From NCBI GenBank assembly GCA_947258655.1, contig CAMYJD010000009.1, positions 1 through 64,000 on the forward strand: a DNA stretch of 64,000 nt. Reading direction: 5' to 3'. A program made the translations under genes and the position numbers. This DNA comes from an uncultured Gammaproteobacteria bacterium (GTDB taxonomy: Bacteria; Pseudomonadota; Gammaproteobacteria; JAADHQ01). The notes beneath the pieces are model-generated. The model did not search any database, was not told where the DNA came from, and was given only the letters and a program-made list of their open reading frames with translations. Shown one piece after another: positions 33,343 to 44,690 of the stretch; within the stretch, counting starts at the first letter, position 1, and each line of letters begins with the position of its first letter.

Positions 33343-34440
33343 ATGGGAAAAAGAACACCTTTATATGATCAGCATGTCGCCATGGGTGCGAAGATGGTGG
33401 ATTTTGCCGGCTGGGATATGCCAATCCACTATGGTTCACAAATAGAAGAACACCACCAGGTCAGAAAGGCCGTCGGTATGTTTGATGTATCGCATATGAC
33501 TGTCGTCGACCTGAATGGCCCCGGTGCCAGCGACTTGTTGCGCTATTTACTCGCCAATGACGTGGCTCGCCTGAAGCAGCCGGGTAAGGCGCTGTATAGT
33601 TGTATGTTAAACCCCGCCGGTGGCGTGATTGATGACCTGATAGTCTATTACATGCGACCGGACTGGTACCGCATGGTAGTCAATTCATCGACACGTGACA
33701 AGGACCTTGCCTGGATCATGCAGCAGGCCGAGTCCTATGATGTCCAGGTGTTCGAACGCCCCGAGCTGGCGATGATCGCTGTGCAGGGACCGCAGGCAAC
33801 AGATAAGCTGAAACAGACACTCGGACAACAGGCCGACGCCGTCATCGATGACCTCAAGGTTTTTTTTGCCGCCGAGGTAGGTGACTATTTTATCGGGCGC
33901 ACCGGTTACACGGGTGAAAACGGTTTCGAAGTGATACTACCCGAACAACAGGCAGCACAATTCTGGCAGGACCTGCACAAGCACGGTGTTGCCCCGATCG
34001 GCCTGGGTGCGCGTGATACCTTGCGCCTGGAAGCAGGTATGAACCTGTATGGTGCAGATATGGATGAAGACACATCGCCACTGGAGGCGGGCCTGGGCTG
34101 GACCATTGCCTGGGAACCCGAAGACAGGGATTTTATCGGTCGCCAGAATCTGGAGACTGTACGCAAGAATAAACCAGTGAAAAAACTGGTAGGGCTGGTA
34201 TTGCAGGACAAGGGTGTTTTGCGTAATCATCAGAAGGTCGTCGTCGCCGGCGTGGGAGAAGGGGAAGTAACCAGCGGCAGCTTTTCACCGACCCTGGGCA
34301 AGGCAATAGCCTTTGCCAGTGTGCCGGTGGCAACCGGTAGTGAATGCAGTATCGATATGCGTGGCCGTATGTTAGCGGCGAAAGTGGTCAAGATACCTTT
34401 TGTGCGCAATGGCAAATCCTGTTTACCTGATGACATTTAG
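33343..34440 (+). CDS. gcvT: Aminomethyltransferase (glycine cleavage T protein)
   Basis: Transfers the aminomethyl carbon from lipoyl-GcvH to tetrahydrofolate, releasing ammonia. The product is 365 residues (E. coli 364). N-terminal KRTPLYDQHVAMGAKMVDFAG is typical; the folate site includes GMFDVSHM, and GYTGENGFEV and LRLEAGMNLYG are conserved. The start is set at 33343 (MGKRTPLY) by homology; an in-frame ATG at 33319 abuts the terminator T-run and would add eight residues. It is the first gene after the riboswitch. Confidence 0.96.
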   Translation: MGKRTPLYDQHVAMGAKMVDFAGWDMPIHYGSQIEEHHQVRKAVGMFDVSHMTVVDLNGPGASDLLRYLLANDVARLKQPGKALYSCMLNPAGGVIDDLIVYYMRPDWYRMVVNSSTRDKDLAWIMQQAESYDVQVFERPELAMIAVQGPQATDKLKQTLGQQADAVIDDLKVFFAAEVGDYFIGRTGYTGENGFEVILPEQQAAQFWQDLHKHGVAPIGLGARDTLRLEAGMNLYGADMDEDTSPLEAGLGWTIAWEPEDRDFIGRQNLETVRKNKPVKKLVGLVLQDKGVLRNHQKVVVAGVGEGEVTSGSFSPTLGKAIAFASVPVATGSECSIDMRGRMLAAKVVKIPFVRNGKSCLPDDI

Positions 34441-34513
34441 CCTAATCTTCCGTTGCTGAGCGAGGCAGCGCGGAAAAAGAATAGCGAAAAATTTGATATC
34501 TAGAGAGGTTGTT

Positions 34514-34909
34514 ATGAGTGAAATACCTGCAGATCTGAAATATACAAAGAGTCATGAGTGGGTCAAGTTGGAAGACGATGGAACCGTGCTGGTGGGTATC
34601 ACGGACCATGCCCAGGAGCTGTTGGGTGACATGGTATACGTGGAACAACCTGAAGTTGGCAGTGAAGTGGAAGCCGAGGATGCCGTGGCCGTGGTTGAAT
34701 CGGTCAAGGCTGCATCGGATGTATATTGTCCGGTCAGTGGCGAGATTGTCGAGGCCAATGAAAGCCTGGCCGATACTCCAGAGCTGGTCAATAATGACCC
34801 CTATGGTGAAGGCTGGCTCATGCGTCTGCGTCCGGCGGATAGCCTCGATGTTGAGCAATTAATGGATGCCGAGACCTACACAGCCCATGTGGCTGCCGAA
34901 GAGCACTAG
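34514..34909 (+). CDS. gcvH: Glycine cleavage system H protein
   Basis: A 131-residue lipoyl carrier shuttling the aminomethyl group between P and T proteins. The lipoylated residue is Lys65 in [12 protein letters not shown]. Other signatures: [14 protein letters not shown] at the N-terminus and [15 protein letters not shown] near the C-terminus. The start at 34514 is preferred over an upstream one because GAGAGG lies 7-8 bases before it. It is in the riboswitch operon between gcvT and gcvPA. Confidence 0.97.
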   Translation: MSEIPADLKYTKSHEWVKLEDDGTVLVGITDHAQELLGDMVYVEQPEVGSEVEAEDAVAVVESVKAASDVYCPVSGEIVEANESLADTPELVNNDPYGEGWLMRLRPADSLDVEQLMDAETYTAHVAAEEH

Positions 34910-34933
34910 GCATTCATGCAGGAGAAGTAGTAC

Positions 34934-36307
34934 ATGCCGTTTATTCCGCATACTGAAAAAGAAGTACAGCAAATGCTGGCTACCATCGGGGTATCCAGTA
35001 TCGAAGAGCTGTTTGATGAAATCCCGGCGTCGTTACGTAATGAAAGTTTACAGGGTGTGCCGACACAGGCGACTGAAATGGAGGTCAGACGGATTATGCA
35101 CGCACGTGCGGCCGAGGATGGACAGCCGCTGTGTTTTCTCGGTGCCGGTGCCTATGATCATCATATTCCCGCTAGCGTGTGGGAGCTGACCACGCGTGGT
35201 GAATTCTATACCGCCTATACGCCATATCAAGCCGAGGCCAGTCAAGGCACCTTGCAGCTGCTGTATGAATACCAGACCATGATGGCGAACCTGAATGCGC
35301 TGGATGTATCCAATGCGTCACTGTATGACGGCGCGTCGGCTCTGGCCGAAGCAGTGTTGATGGCCGTGCGCGCCAATCGTAAATCAAAATCAAAGCGTAT
35401 CCTGATGCCGCGAACCGTGCATCCGAATTATCGCAAAACGGTCGATGCGATTATCGGAAAACAGGGCATCACGATAGAACTGATCGACTATGATCGTAAC
35501 AGTGGTTGTATAGACCCTGAAACGCTGCCGGCAGATCCAGGCGATCTCGCAGCTGTAGTCATCCCGCAGCCCAACTTCTTTGGTGTGCTGGAAGATGTCG
35601 ATACCTTGAGCGACTGGGCACATCAACACAAGGCCCTGGTCATCGCTGTTGTTAATCCTATTGCGCTGGCCGTGTTAAAACCGCCGGGTGAATGGGGTAC
35701 TGATGGTGCCGATATCGCCTGTGGCGAGGGGCAGCCACTGGGTATCCCGTTGTCATCGGGTGGTCCCTATTATGGCTTTATGTGTTGCAAGCAGGCCCTG
35801 GTCCGGCAGATGCCGGGGCGTATCATCGGCCGCACCGTCGATCTGGAGGGCAAGCCCGGATTTACACTGACATTGCAGGCGCGTGAACAGCATATCCGCC
35901 GTTCCAAGGCGACGTCCAATATTTGCACCAACCAGGGCCTGATGATTACGGCGACAACGATCCATATGGCGCTACTAGGTGCCGAAGGCCTGGAGAATGT
36001 GGCCCTGAACTGTCATGCCAATACCCAGCAATTGGTGCAAAAGCTGGCTGACCTGCAAGGTGTGGATACGGTTTTTGACAATCCCGTGTTCCATGAATCG
36101 GTGCTCAGGATATCGGCACCGCTGGATGAGATCATGCAAGCCCTGCATGCGCAGAACCTGCTGCCCGGTTATGCATTACAGGATGAATATCCCGAACTGG
36201 AAAACTGCCTGTTGGTATGTGCGACGGAAATGCGTACCGATGAAGACATCGATACCTATGTCGGTCATATGCAGCGAATTCTCGGCAAGCATGATACGGT
36301 CAAGTGA
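34934..36307 (+). CDS. gcvPA: Glycine dehydrogenase (decarboxylating) subunit 1
   Basis: A 457-residue N-terminal half of split P protein, which with GcvPB decarboxylates glycine and loads GcvH. It begins [15 protein letters not shown], a typical start, and contains [20 protein letters not shown] and SNICTNQGL (near residue 330). E. coli has a single fused GcvP; the split form is common in many other bacteria. RBS AGGAG lies 9 bases upstream. The next gene is tpx, not gcvPB. Confidence 0.96.
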   Translation: MPFIPHTEKEVQQMLATIGVSSIEELFDEIPASLRNESLQGVPTQATEMEVRRIMHARAAEDGQPLCFLGAGAYDHHIPASVWELTTRGEFYTAYTPYQAEASQGTLQLLYEYQTMMANLNALDVSNASLYDGASALAEAVLMAVRANRKSKSKRILMPRTVHPNYRKTVDAIIGKQGITIELIDYDRNSGCIDPETLPADPGDLAAVVIPQPNFFGVLEDVDTLSDWAHQHKALVIAVVNPIALAVLKPPGEWGTDGADIACGEGQPLGIPLSSGGPYYGFMCCKQALVRQMPGRIIGRTVDLEGKPGFTLTLQAREQHIRRSKATSNICTNQGLMITATTIHMALLGAEGLENVALNCHANTQQLVQKLADLQGVDTVFDNPVFHESVLRISAPLDEIMQALHAQNLLPGYALQDEYPELENCLLVCATEMRTDEDIDTYVGHMQRILGKHDTVK

Positions 36308-36400
36308 CTGTTCAGCCGAATTGGTAGAGATTATCACATGGCTACGCGCCATTAATTGAGTAGTAGACTTTTAAATAACAATATTCACGAGGAGAGGACA

Positions 36401-36901
36401 ATGGCCAAGATTACTTTGCAGGGTAACGAAATCAATACGAATGGTGATTTGCCTACAGTTGGCAGTGCAGCCCCGGACTTCAAGCTGGTGGATGGCGAAT
36501 TGAATGATCGAAGCCTGGGTGATTATACGGGTAAGAAAAAATTGCTTAATATAGTCCCAAGTCTGGATACACCGGTATGCGCAACATCGACAAAACATTT
36601 CAATGAGGCAGCAAGTGGTCGTGACGATGTGGTTATGCTGATCATATCTGCCGACCTGCCATTTGCTTCGGGTCGTTTTTGTACAGGTGAAGGCCTTGAG
36701 AATGTCGTGCCGCTCAGCATGATGCGCTCGAAAAATTTTGCCAAGGACTATGGCATCCTGATTACCGATGGACCATTGGCCGGTGTAACCGGGCGTGCCG
36801 TTGTCGTGCTGGATGCTGATAATAAAGTCGTTTACACAGAGCTGGTTCCGGAAATTGCGCAGGAGCCGGACTATGACAAGGCGATTGCCGGACTGGCGTG
36901 A
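36401..36901 (+). CDS. tpx: Thiol peroxidase
   Basis: A 166-residue thioredoxin-dependent peroxidase of the atypical 2-Cys peroxiredoxin class. The peroxidatic Cys60 is in DTPVCATST and the resolving Cys94 in SGRFCTGEG, spaced as in E. coli (61/95). The start at 36401 has a strong GAGGAGAGG just upstream. It lies between gcvPA and gcvPB, 93 bp and 113 bp from each, an unusual place. It has no signal peptide by sequence. Confidence 0.96.
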   Translation: MAKITLQGNEINTNGDLPTVGSAAPDFKLVDGELNDRSLGDYTGKKKLLNIVPSLDTPVCATSTKHFNEAASGRDDVVMLIISADLPFASGRFCTGEGLENVVPLSMMRSKNFAKDYGILITDGPLAGVTGRAVVVLDADNKVVYTELVPEIAQEPDYDKAIAGLA

Positions 36902-37014
36902 TTTATCAGGAGAGAGGCATCCTGTTGCAGACAGGCAGGGTGAGTCAGAGTCTTGTGCAGCTTGTTCGTGCATGAACGTAGTTGCACTGAATATTTAATG
37001 ATAGTGGTTGTATT

Positions 37015-38463
37015 ATGTTGATTTTCGAGAAGTCCAAACAGGGAAGAACCAATCCATCGCAGGCACCGCGGTCACGACCCGAGATGACGGATATACCGGC
37101 ATCCCTGCAGCGAAAAAAGCGCGCCCTGCTGCCTGAAACATCAGAGATGCAGACCGTGCGCCATTACACGCGCCTGTCCCAGCAAAACTTCTCCATCGAT
37201 ACCAACTTCTATCCGCTCGGCAGTTGTACGATGAAATACAATCCGCGCGCATCGAACAGCCTGTCGATGCTACCGGGATTTCTGGCGCGCCATCCGTTGG
37301 GGCCGGATAGTATGGGCCAGGGGTATATGGCCTGCATGTATGAATTGCAGGAGATGCTGAAGGATGTTACCGGCATGAAGGCCGTATCGCTGACACCGGC
37401 AGCCGGGGCCCAGGGTGAACTGGCTGGCATGGCCATGATACGTGCCTACCATGACGCCCAAGGTGATGATCAACGCACCGAAGTACTGGTGCCGGATGCG
37501 GCACATGGCACCAACCCGGCCACGGCAGTGATGTGCGGATACAAGGTACGTGAAATCCCGACCGATGCCGAGGGCGATGTCGATCTCGAAGCATTGAAAG
37601 AGGTTGTTGGTCCGCAGACTGCCGGTTTGATGCTGACCAATCCGTCGACGCTGGGAGTATTTGAACGCCGCATCGATGATATAGCCCGTGTTGTCCATGA
37701 GGCCGGAGGCCTGTTGTATTATGATGGCGCCAATCTGAACGCGATTCTTGGCAAGGTGCGCCCGGGCGATATGGGTTTTGATGTCATTCATATGAACCTG
37801 CACAAGACCTTTTCCACACCGCATGGCGGTGGTGGGCCCGGTGCCGGCCCGGTCGGAGTCAGTGAGCGTCTGGAACCTTTTCTTCCGGTGCCGATGGTCG
37901 CCTTCGATGGTGATAATTATTCGTGGCTAACGGAAAAGGACAAGCCGCAGACGATCGGCAGGCTGTCGGCATTTAGCGGTAATGCCGGTGTGCTGTTACG
38001 TGCCTATATCTACGCACGTCTGCTCGGGCGTGAAGGTATGGTGCGGGTGTCGGAATACTCGACCCTGAATGCCAACTACATGATGACCCTGTGTCAGCAA
38101 AAAGGTTTTGATCTGGCCTATCCCGGGCGCCGGGCGACGCATGAATTTATTGTCACGCTCAAGCGTCAGACCAAGGATCTGGGTGTCAATACCATGGACT
38201 TTGCCAAGCGTTTGCTGGATTATGGCTTTCATGCGCCGACCACATACTTTCCCTTGCTGGTACCAGAATGTCTGTTGATCGAGCCGACCGAAACCGAAGA
38301 TATGGAAACACTCGATGCTTTTGTCGATGTGCTCAAGAAGATCGAAGAGGAAGCCGTTGAGAATGCAGAGTATGTGAAAGGTGCGCCGTATACCCAACCG
38401 GTACGCAGACTGGATGATGTACGCGCGGCACGTGAACTGGATCTTGTGTGGGAAAAAGAATAA
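37015..38463 (+). CDS. gcvPB: Glycine dehydrogenase (decarboxylating) subunit 2
   Basis: A 482-residue C-terminal half of split P protein, carrying the PLP site. It starts [11 protein letters not shown], a family signature. [16 protein letters not shown] and [18 protein letters not shown] are conserved. The PLP-binding Lys264 is in [20 protein letters not shown]. The C-terminal [17 protein letters not shown] is typical. It is separated from gcvPA by tpx and reached from the same operon or from a promoter in the 113-bp gap. Confidence 0.96.
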   Translation: MLIFEKSKQGRTNPSQAPRSRPEMTDIPASLQRKKRALLPETSEMQTVRHYTRLSQQNFSIDTNFYPLGSCTMKYNPRASNSLSMLPGFLARHPLGPDSMGQGYMACMYELQEMLKDVTGMKAVSLTPAAGAQGELAGMAMIRAYHDAQGDDQRTEVLVPDAAHGTNPATAVMCGYKVREIPTDAEGDVDLEALKEVVGPQTAGLMLTNPSTLGVFERRIDDIARVVHEAGGLLYYDGANLNAILGKVRPGDMGFDVIHMNLHKTFSTPHGGGGPGAGPVGVSERLEPFLPVPMVAFDGDNYSWLTEKDKPQTIGRLSAFSGNAGVLLRAYIYARLLGREGMVRVSEYSTLNANYMMTLCQQKGFDLAYPGRRATHEFIVTLKRQTKDLGVNTMDFAKRLLDYGFHAPTTYFPLLVPECLLIEPTETEDMETLDAFVDVLKKIEEEAVENAEYVKGAPYTQPVRRLDDVRAARELDLVWEKE

Positions 38464-38483
38464 CAACATGGTTATAGGTTAAT

Positions 38484-38858
38484 ATGAAACCAGGGCGTAC
38501 CGGATTCTCGAGAATTGCGTTTGCCTTTATCTATTCCATGAAGGGTTTTCGCGCCGCGATAAAGCATGAGGCGGCCTTCCGTCAGGAATTATTGCTGGCG
38601 CTTATCCTGGTGCCAGCAGCGTTCTGGTTGACGACAAATCCTGTCCACCTGATGGTCATGGTTGGAAGTATTATACTGGTCCTGATTGTCGAGATCCTGA
38701 ATTCGGCCATTGAGGCCGTAGTCGATCGTACCGGTGACGAGCCACACAAATTGTCCGGGCGGGCCAAGGACATGGGTTCGGCCGCTGTATTTCTGGCCTT
38801 GCTGAATGTTGTTGTTATGTGGGCACTGGTTTTATATCAACTTTATTTTTATGCTTAG
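38484..38858 (+). CDS. dgkA: Diacylglycerol kinase
   Basis: A 124-residue small trimeric membrane kinase that phosphorylates diacylglycerol to phosphatidate, recycling lipid released during envelope synthesis. It has an N-terminal amphipathic helix and three TM segments. The active-site segment EILNSAIEAVVDRTGDE, followed by KLSGRAKDMGSAAVF, is the DgkA signature, with the catalytic Glu in EAVVDR. It lies 20 bp after gcvPB and 15 bp before the PfkB kinase gene, so probably co-transcribed. Confidence 0.96.
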   Translation: MKPGRTGFSRIAFAFIYSMKGFRAAIKHEAAFRQELLLALILVPAAFWLTTNPVHLMVMVGSIILVLIVEILNSAIEAVVDRTGDEPHKLSGRAKDMGSAAVFLALLNVVVMWALVLYQLYFYA

Positions 38859-38873
38859 ATTGGGGAAAAGGTT

Positions 38874-39806
38874 ATGTCAGCACTGATATGCGGTTCGTTT
38901 GCGTATGACACGATTATGGTTTTTCATGATCACTTTAAAAACCATATCCTGCCGGACAAGGTTCATATGCTGAATGTCTCGTTCATGGTGCCGGATATGC
39001 GCCGTGAATATGGTGGCTGTGCCGGCAACATCGCCTATGGCCTGCACATGCTCGGCGGCAAGGCCAAACCGATGGGTACTGTCGGCCAGGACTTTGTCCC
39101 CTATGCGGACTGGATGGATACCTGCGGTATCGGTCGACAGCATGTCACGGTGATCGACGATACCTATACTGCGCAGGCCTATATCACGACCGATATGGAC
39201 GACAATCAGATTACCGCCTTCCACCCCGGTGCGATGGGTTTTTCACACGAGAACAAGGTTGAGCATGCCACCGATATCAGCATCGGTATCGTCTCTCCGG
39301 ACGGGCGTGAAGGCATGATCGAACATGCTACCCAGTTCGCCGAAGCCGGGATACCGTTTATCTTTGATCCGGGCCAGGGCATGCCGATGTTCGATGGCGA
39401 TGACCTGCGCACCTTCATCGAGCAGGCAACGTGGATAACGGTCAATGATTACGAGTCACAACTGTTGCAGGAAAGGACCGGCCTGTCACCGCATGAAATC
39501 GCCGAACGTGTCGAAGCACTGATCATTACCCGCGGCGGCGAGGGTTCGCACATTTACACGCACGATAAACGCATCGAAATACCACCAGCAAAGGCCGAAC
39601 ACCTGGTCGATCCGACCGGTTGCGGGGATGCCTATCGTGGTGGTCTGCTGTATGGATTGATGAACGACATGGACTGGGAAGTCAGCGGCAGGATCGCGGG
39701 CCTGATGGGTGCGATCAAGATCCAGAACCACGGTACGCAAAACTACCAGTTTAGCAAGGACGAGTTTGACGATCGCTTCAAGGATGCGTTTGGATTTTGT
39801 ATGTAA
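38874..39806 (+). CDS. PfkB-family carbohydrate/nucleoside kinase (adenosine kinase-like)
   Basis: A 310-residue ribokinase-fold kinase. N-terminal SALICGSFAYDTIM and REYGGCAGNIAYGLHMLGGK (GG motif) are PfkB signature 1. Signature 2 is DPTGCGDAYRGGLLYGLM, with the catalytic Asp in GCGD. Sequence features resemble bacterial adenosine/ribokinase-like enzymes of proteobacteria; the substrate is not certain. It follows dgkA by 15 bp and is likely the last gene of this unit. Confidence 0.9.
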   Translation: MSALICGSFAYDTIMVFHDHFKNHILPDKVHMLNVSFMVPDMRREYGGCAGNIAYGLHMLGGKAKPMGTVGQDFVPYADWMDTCGIGRQHVTVIDDTYTAQAYITTDMDDNQITAFHPGAMGFSHENKVEHATDISIGIVSPDGREGMIEHATQFAEAGIPFIFDPGQGMPMFDGDDLRTFIEQATWITVNDYESQLLQERTGLSPHEIAERVEALIITRGGEGSHIYTHDKRIEIPPAKAEHLVDPTGCGDAYRGGLLYGLMNDMDWEVSGRIAGLMGAIKIQNHGTQNYQFSKDEFDDRFKDAFGFCM

Positions 39807-40390
39807 TGATTCGGCTTTTGGCTTTTTTTCTCACGCAAAGACATTTATTTGTCATCGCGAAGGAACGGTAGTGACTGTGGCGATCTGTACGTGCAGGCAA
39901 CCAAAAATAAAGCAAGCTGGATATGGGGTCCGGGAGATTGCTTCACATTCGTGCGCAATGACATTATTTTTGTCATCGTTAGGAGCGCATTATACGACGT
40001 GGCGATCTCCCGGAGTTCATGTCCGGCTCGAATCGTGGTCTTGATGCGCAATTCAACTGATTGCTTCACTGCAACCAGTTTGTATTCCCAAACGCATGGC
40101 CTGTTAGTTCGCAATGACAATGCTTAAATATTTGGGATCAGAGTAAAAACTATGAAACTGCAATATTTGAATGGATCCCCGACAAAGTCATTCGGGGATG
40201 ACGGTCGGAAGGAACGGCCGCTCCCGGCTACCAGTGGAATGTCAGTTAAAGCTGGCTGAATGTCTGCTTTATGGCATTTGAGTTGGTAGGGTGACAGGGC
40301 TATTGGCATTCTATCCGTCCAAATCTGAATTTGTACTCTTATTTTCTGCTTCGTGTCTTTGCGCCTTCGTCGTGATGCCCCGCTTCTTGG
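39807..40390. repeat. Repeat-rich intergenic region
   Basis: No gene. It is a mosaic of dispersed-repeat pieces. GTCATCG...GTGGCGATCT occurs twice in direct orientation (from ~39851 and ~39972). An inverted repeat ATCCCCGA/TCGGGGAT (40175-40182, 40192-40199) forms a hairpin without T-run. It lies between convergent genes, where such repeats accumulate. Confidence 0.65.
39993..40070 (-). repeat. Dispersed repeat, copy A
   Basis: Read on the minus strand (TGAAGCAATCAGTTGAATTG ... AGATCGCCACG) it aligns without gaps to the copy at 63883-63960 with roughly three quarters of positions equal. Both copies keep a short open frame (KQSVELRIK / KQSVQLRIK). Confidence 0.75.
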
Positions 40391-42475
40391 TTACTCAAAC
40401 TGCATGCTGGCGCTGGCATTGCTGTCGGACAGTGCCGAATCAAAAACGTCGAGATCGGTGATCGGCGTCTGGCATTGGGTGCCGCTGCAGATATAGGCAA
40501 TAACACCGCTGTCACCGGACTGTCTGGAGCCGAGCAGGCCGGGCAAGTCGCTGGCATGATCCGGGATGGCGAGACTTATGCGGCGCGGCGCATACGGTCG
40601 GATCGCAAGTTGATGCCATTCCTTCGTCGAAGCCTGATCGCCGCGGATGACAATTATTTGTGGCGGGTACAGATGTTCTTCCAGCGCCAGGAGCATGGAA
40701 TTATGCGCATACGGGATTTGCCTGACGGCCGGCCATGCATCTTTCAAGGCATTTTCAGCCGCATTGATGAAATCCATATTGCCGGTGATATGGCCCAGGC
40801 GTAACAACACCTGTGCGGCAATGCCATTGCCGGACGGGATGGCCTCGTCGCCATAGGGTTTGGGGCGTTCGATCAATTGTTCGTGATCATTCGATGTGAA
40901 AAAGAAGCCGCCACGTTGTTTGTCCTCGAACTGTTCGAGCACGGTCTCTGCCAGTGTCAACGCAAACGCCATGTCGCCGTCGCGCCAGCGTGCCTGCATC
41001 AGTTCGATGATCGCATCGATCAGGAACACATAATCATCCAGGTAGGCATTCAGGTGGGCGCGGCCGTCCTTATAGGTCGCAAGCAGGCGTTGCTCCTGCC
41101 ACAACGTGTGCTTGATAAAGTCGAGGGCCCTGAATGCGGAATCGAGCAGGTCATCCCTGCCCAGGTGGCGGGCGGCGGATGCCATGCCCTTTATCATCAG
41201 TGCATTCCAGGAACACAGTATCTTTTCGTCACGCCCGGGGCGTATGCGTGATTCACGTAGCTGAAACAGTTTTTCCCGGGCGCTGTTAACCAGTGCCTGT
41301 ATTTGCTCCGCACTGTGTTCTGCCCCGGCGGCGAGTTCTTCCCATTGCATAAAGACATGCGGATAGTATTTACCCTCGAAATTGGGTGTCTGGTCTATGC
41401 CATAGCGTTTGCTGAAATACAGGTATTCATCGGCATCGAGCGCAGCCTCGATCTCTTTTCCCTGCCAGGCATAGAATTTACCTTCTTCACCTTCGGAGTC
41501 GGCATCGAGGCTGGAATAGTAGCCACCCTCGGGCGCCTGCATTTCGCGCATGACCCAGGCCGTCGTCGATTCAATCACGTCGCGGAACAGCGGCTCCTTT
41601 GTTGCACTCCAGGCTTCACTGTAAAGCGTTAGCAGTGGACCATTGTCATACAGCATTTTCTCGAAATGCGGAATCATCCAGTAGTCGTCCACCGAGTAGC
41701 GACAGAAGCCACCGCCCAACTGATCATTGATACCGCCATTGGCCATGTGGACGAGATTGTGACAGGCTATTTGTAATGCGCGCGTGTCTTCGCGAGCGCC
41801 GGCCCAGTGGCGTAACAGACGCTCGATGTTGGTCGGATGCGGGAATTTCGGTGCACTGCCGAAGCCGCCATGTTGCCAGTCGATGCTGTCTTCGAGCTGG
41901 CGTCTGGCCATATCCAGCGGTGCCGGCGATAAGTCTGATTCTTCCTGCGTGCTCTCAACTTGTAAAGATTGCATGGCCTGCATTAGTGCCTGGTTCTGCT
42001 CCTGCAGCTGATCGGGATGTTGTTGATAGAATTCGGCAATACGTTGCAACAGATTCTTGAAGGCAGGTAACTGATAGCGCTGTTCCTTGGGGAAATAGGT
42101 GCCGGCAAAAAAGGGCACATGATCGTTCGGCATCAGGAACACGGTCAATGGCCAGCCGCCGGGACGCTGGGTCAACAGTTGATGGGCGCGCTGGTATATC
42201 TTGTCCAGATCGGGGCGTTCTTCCCGGTCCACCTTGATGTTGATGAACAGGCGATTCATGATTTCCGCGGTTTCTTCATCTTCGAAGGATTCGTGTGCCA
42301 TGACATGACACCAGTGACAGGCCGAGTATCCGATCGATAATAATATCGGTTTGTTCTCCGTGCGTGCCCTGTGCAGGGCCTCGTCACCCCACGGGTACCA
42401 GGCAACCGGATTGTCGGCATGTTGCAACAGGTAGGGGCTGGTTTCATTGTTCAAGCGGTTATTCATGCCTAACAT
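40391..42475 (-). CDS. DUF255 thioredoxin-fold protein (YyaL/SSP411 family)
   Basis: A 694-residue protein with an N-terminal thioredoxin-like DUF255 domain (1-~165: [40 protein letters not shown] with its CHWC motif, and [14 protein letters not shown]) and a long C-terminal (alpha/alpha)6-barrel of the glycoside-hydrolase/epimerase type (~180-690). The N-terminus is cytosolic in appearance, with no signal peptide. The family is conserved from bacteria to humans; its biochemical role is not firmly known. The start ATG at 42475 has AGGA 5 bases upstream; an internal ATG three codons later is possible. It is monocistronic. Confidence 0.9.
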   Translation of the reverse strand: MLGMNNRLNNETSPYLLQHADNPVAWYPWGDEALHRARTENKPILLSIGYSACHWCHVMAHESFEDEETAEIMNRLFINIKVDREERPDLDKIYQRAHQLLTQRPGGWPLTVFLMPNDHVPFFAGTYFPKEQRYQLPAFKNLLQRIAEFYQQHPDQLQEQNQALMQAMQSLQVESTQEESDLSPAPLDMARRQLEDSIDWQHGGFGSAPKFPHPTNIERLLRHWAGAREDTRALQIACHNLVHMANGGINDQLGGGFCRYSVDDYWMIPHFEKMLYDNGPLLTLYSEAWSATKEPLFRDVIESTTAWVMREMQAPEGGYYSSLDADSEGEEGKFYAWQGKEIEAALDADEYLYFSKRYGIDQTPNFEGKYYPHVFMQWEELAAGAEHSAEQIQALVNSAREKLFQLRESRIRPGRDEKILCSWNALMIKGMASAARHLGRDDLLDSAFRALDFIKHTLWQEQRLLATYKDGRAHLNAYLDDYVFLIDAIIELMQARWRDGDMAFALTLAETVLEQFEDKQRGGFFFTSNDHEQLIERPKPYGDEAIPSGNGIAAQVLLRLGHITGNMDFINAAENALKDAWPAVRQIPYAHNSMLLALEEHLYPPQIIVIRGDQASTKEWHQLAIRPYAPRRISLAIPDHASDLPGLLGSRQSGDSGVIAYICSGTQCQTPITDLDVFDSALSDSNASASMQFE

Positions 42476-42696
42476 GCATCCTGTATCGAAATAAAAAGAC
42501 TATACAGTAATTCATGATCTCCATGTAGTGCCGCGGCATGTTTTATAACTTATTGAAATAAAATAAAATAATGATAGTATTATGACGCTTGAAATTGGCC
42601 TTAATATTCTGTGATTGCGGTCGATACCCGGTATGAATCGACTATTTGTCAGTCCATGACATGATGAGGTCTAGTGTAATAATGAAAGAGTTAAAC

Positions 42697-43017
42697 ATGA
42701 ATGAGATTCCGAAGTGGGATGTGGCCCTGGAGGCCGTCGCCAAGGACATGTACGCGAAGCTGGGACGGCCGATGAACCTTGCAGATTTTAAACAATTGGG
42801 CAAGGACTACCAGGTTCGTTTCGATGATCTGATGCATAGCCTCAGTCAGCTGGTGGCAAACAACATGTGGAGCCAGCAGGGCTTTGATGAACACGGCAAT
42901 GCTGTTGCAGATGATGTACTGGAAGCCTTGTTTGTCTACAATCGCCTGGATGAAAAAATTGCCGAGCAATATGCGGTCGAATGGCAACCCATCGCCGAGG
43001 CCTATCAGCAGGAATAA
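42697..43017 (+). CDS. Hypothetical protein upstream of lgt
   Basis: A 106-residue predicted soluble helical protein (MNEIPKWDVALEAVAKDMYA then KLGRPMNLADFKQLGKDYQV). It has no signal peptide, TM segment or cysteine. The start at 42697 is chosen because AAAGAG lies ~9 bases upstream; two earlier ATGs are in frame. It precedes lgt by 68 bp on the same strand. The LxDFxxLGKxYxVRFDDLMxS pattern suggests a small winged-helix-like or helical domain, but I do not recognise the family. Confidence 0.65.
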   Translation: MNEIPKWDVALEAVAKDMYAKLGRPMNLADFKQLGKDYQVRFDDLMHSLSQLVANNMWSQQGFDEHGNAVADDVLEALFVYNRLDEKIAEQYAVEWQPIAEAYQQE

Positions 43018-43085
43018 GATAGCACCGATGCCACCGCAGGGAGGCACATAACAGGATATATCCGTCCATCGTTACTCGTGTTAAC

Positions 43086-43886
43086 ATGCGGGCGATGATT
43101 GCTTATCCTGAATTTGAACCCGTTCTGTTCACACTGGGTCCGCTCAAACTACGCTGGTACGGGCTGATGTATATCATCGGCTTTGCACTGGCATGGTGGC
43201 TGGCAACCGTGCGGGCGCAACGTGAAGATATCAACTGGACACGAGAACAGGTCAGTGATGTCATTTTTTATGGCGCACTGGGTGTCATACTGGGTGGGCG
43301 CCTCGGTTATGTCCTGTTCTACAAGTTTGGCGATTTCATCCGCGAGCCAGCGATAATATACCGGGTCTGGGAAGGGGGCATGTCATTCCATGGCGGCCTG
43401 ATCGGCGTGATCCTGGTTTTCTGGTATTTCTCCTATCGGCACAAGAAGTCCCTGTTCGAAGTGACCGATTTTATTACCCCGATGATTCCGGTCGGTCTGG
43501 GCCTCGGTCGTATCGGTAATTTCATCAATAATGAGCTATGGGGCAAACCAAGCGATTTGCCCTGGTCCGTAATTCCTCCGGGTGCAACGCAGGGTCTGCA
43601 TCCGTCGCAACTGTACCAGGCCTTTCTTGAAGGCCTGGTGCTGTTCCTGATCCTGTGGACATATTCATCCCGTCCACGGCCATTGATGTCTATTTCCGGG
43701 CTGTTTCTGTTATGCTATGGCCTGTTCCGATTTGGCGTGGAATTCGTGCGTTCACCCGATGCCGATATTGGCTATCTCGCTTTTGGCTGGGTGACGATGG
43801 GGCAGGTACTGTCCCTGCCGATGGTCATTATCGGGGGCGCAATGGTTATGCTTGCCTACAGAAAACAACGAGTCATAAGTTCATGA
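43086..43886 (+). CDS. lgt: Prolipoprotein diacylglyceryl transferase
   Basis: A 266-residue inner-membrane enzyme that attaches diacylglycerol to the lipobox Cys of prolipoproteins. About seven TM segments. N-terminal [17 protein letters not shown] is conserved; the catalytic region includes [14 protein letters not shown] and the Lgt signature [15 protein letters not shown]. Its stop overlaps the thyA start (ATGA), so the two are translationally coupled, an arrangement shared with other gammaproteobacteria. Confidence 0.97.
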   Translation: MRAMIAYPEFEPVLFTLGPLKLRWYGLMYIIGFALAWWLATVRAQREDINWTREQVSDVIFYGALGVILGGRLGYVLFYKFGDFIREPAIIYRVWEGGMSFHGGLIGVILVFWYFSYRHKKSLFEVTDFITPMIPVGLGLGRIGNFINNELWGKPSDLPWSVIPPGATQGLHPSQLYQAFLEGLVLFLILWTYSSRPRPLMSISGLFLLCYGLFRFGVEFVRSPDADIGYLAFGWVTMGQVLSLPMVIIGGAMVMLAYRKQRVISS

Positions 43887-44677
43887 AACAATACCTGGAT
43901 CTGATGCGCCATGTGCGCGATCACGGCATACGTAAGGAGGACCGCACCGGCACTGGCACACTGAGCGTGTTCGGTTATCAGATGCGCTTTAACCTGGCGG
44001 CCGGTTTTCCACTGGTGACGACGAAGAAGTGCCATCTGCGCTCGATCATCCATGAATTGTTGTGGTTCCTGCAAGGCGATACCAATATCAAATACCTGAA
44101 GGACAATGGTGTGTCGATCTGGGACGAATGGGCCGATGAACAGGGCAATCTGGGCCCGGTTTATGGCTATCAATGGCGCTCATGGCCTACCGCCGACGGC
44201 CGTCATATCGATCAGATCAGTCAGGTCATCGAGCAGTTGCAAAACAATCCCGACTCACGCCGCATCATCGTCAGTGCGTGGAATGTCGGCGAGATCGACA
44301 ACATGGCCTTGCCACCCTGTCACGCCTTCTTCCAGTTTTACGTTGCCGACGGCAAACTGTCGTGCCAGTTGTACCAGCGCAGCGCCGATATATTTCTCGG
44401 TGTGCCGTTTAATATTGCCTCGTATGCATTACTGACGATGATGATCGCACAGGTCGTCGGCCTGGAGCCCGGTGATTTTGTCCATACCCTCGGTGATGCG
44501 CACCTGTACAGCAATCATCTGGAACAGGTTGATCTGCAGTTATCGCGTGAACCGTTTGCGCCACCGCAAATGAAAATCAACCCGGATGTCAAAGACCTGT
44601 TTGCATTTCGTTTTGAAGACTTTGAATTATTGAACTACCAAAGTCATACGCATATCAAGGCGCCAGTGGCGGTTTAA
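43883..44677 (+). CDS. thyA: Thymidylate synthase
   Basis: Methylates dUMP to dTMP with methylene-THF. The product is 264 residues, same as E. coli. The catalytic Cys146 is in [28 protein letters not shown] and [20 protein letters not shown] are conserved; the C-terminal APVAV is the mobile lid. The start overlaps lgt by 4 bp. It faces folA, which regenerates its folate product, across a ~117-bp gap. Confidence 0.98.
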   Translation: MKQYLDLMRHVRDHGIRKEDRTGTGTLSVFGYQMRFNLAAGFPLVTTKKCHLRSIIHELLWFLQGDTNIKYLKDNGVSIWDEWADEQGNLGPVYGYQWRSWPTADGRHIDQISQVIEQLQNNPDSRRIIVSAWNVGEIDNMALPPCHAFFQFYVADGKLSCQLYQRSADIFLGVPFNIASYALLTMMIAQVVGLEPGDFVHTLGDAHLYSNHLEQVDLQLSREPFAPPQMKINPDVKDLFAFRFEDFELLNYQSHTHIKAPVAV

Positions 44678-44690
44678 TGGCATAGCATAA

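Noticed and set aside
39845-40120. Overlapping ~90-residue ORFs on both strands after the PfkB gene
   Set aside because: They follow dispersed-repeat fragments, lack ribosome sites and resemble no protein family.
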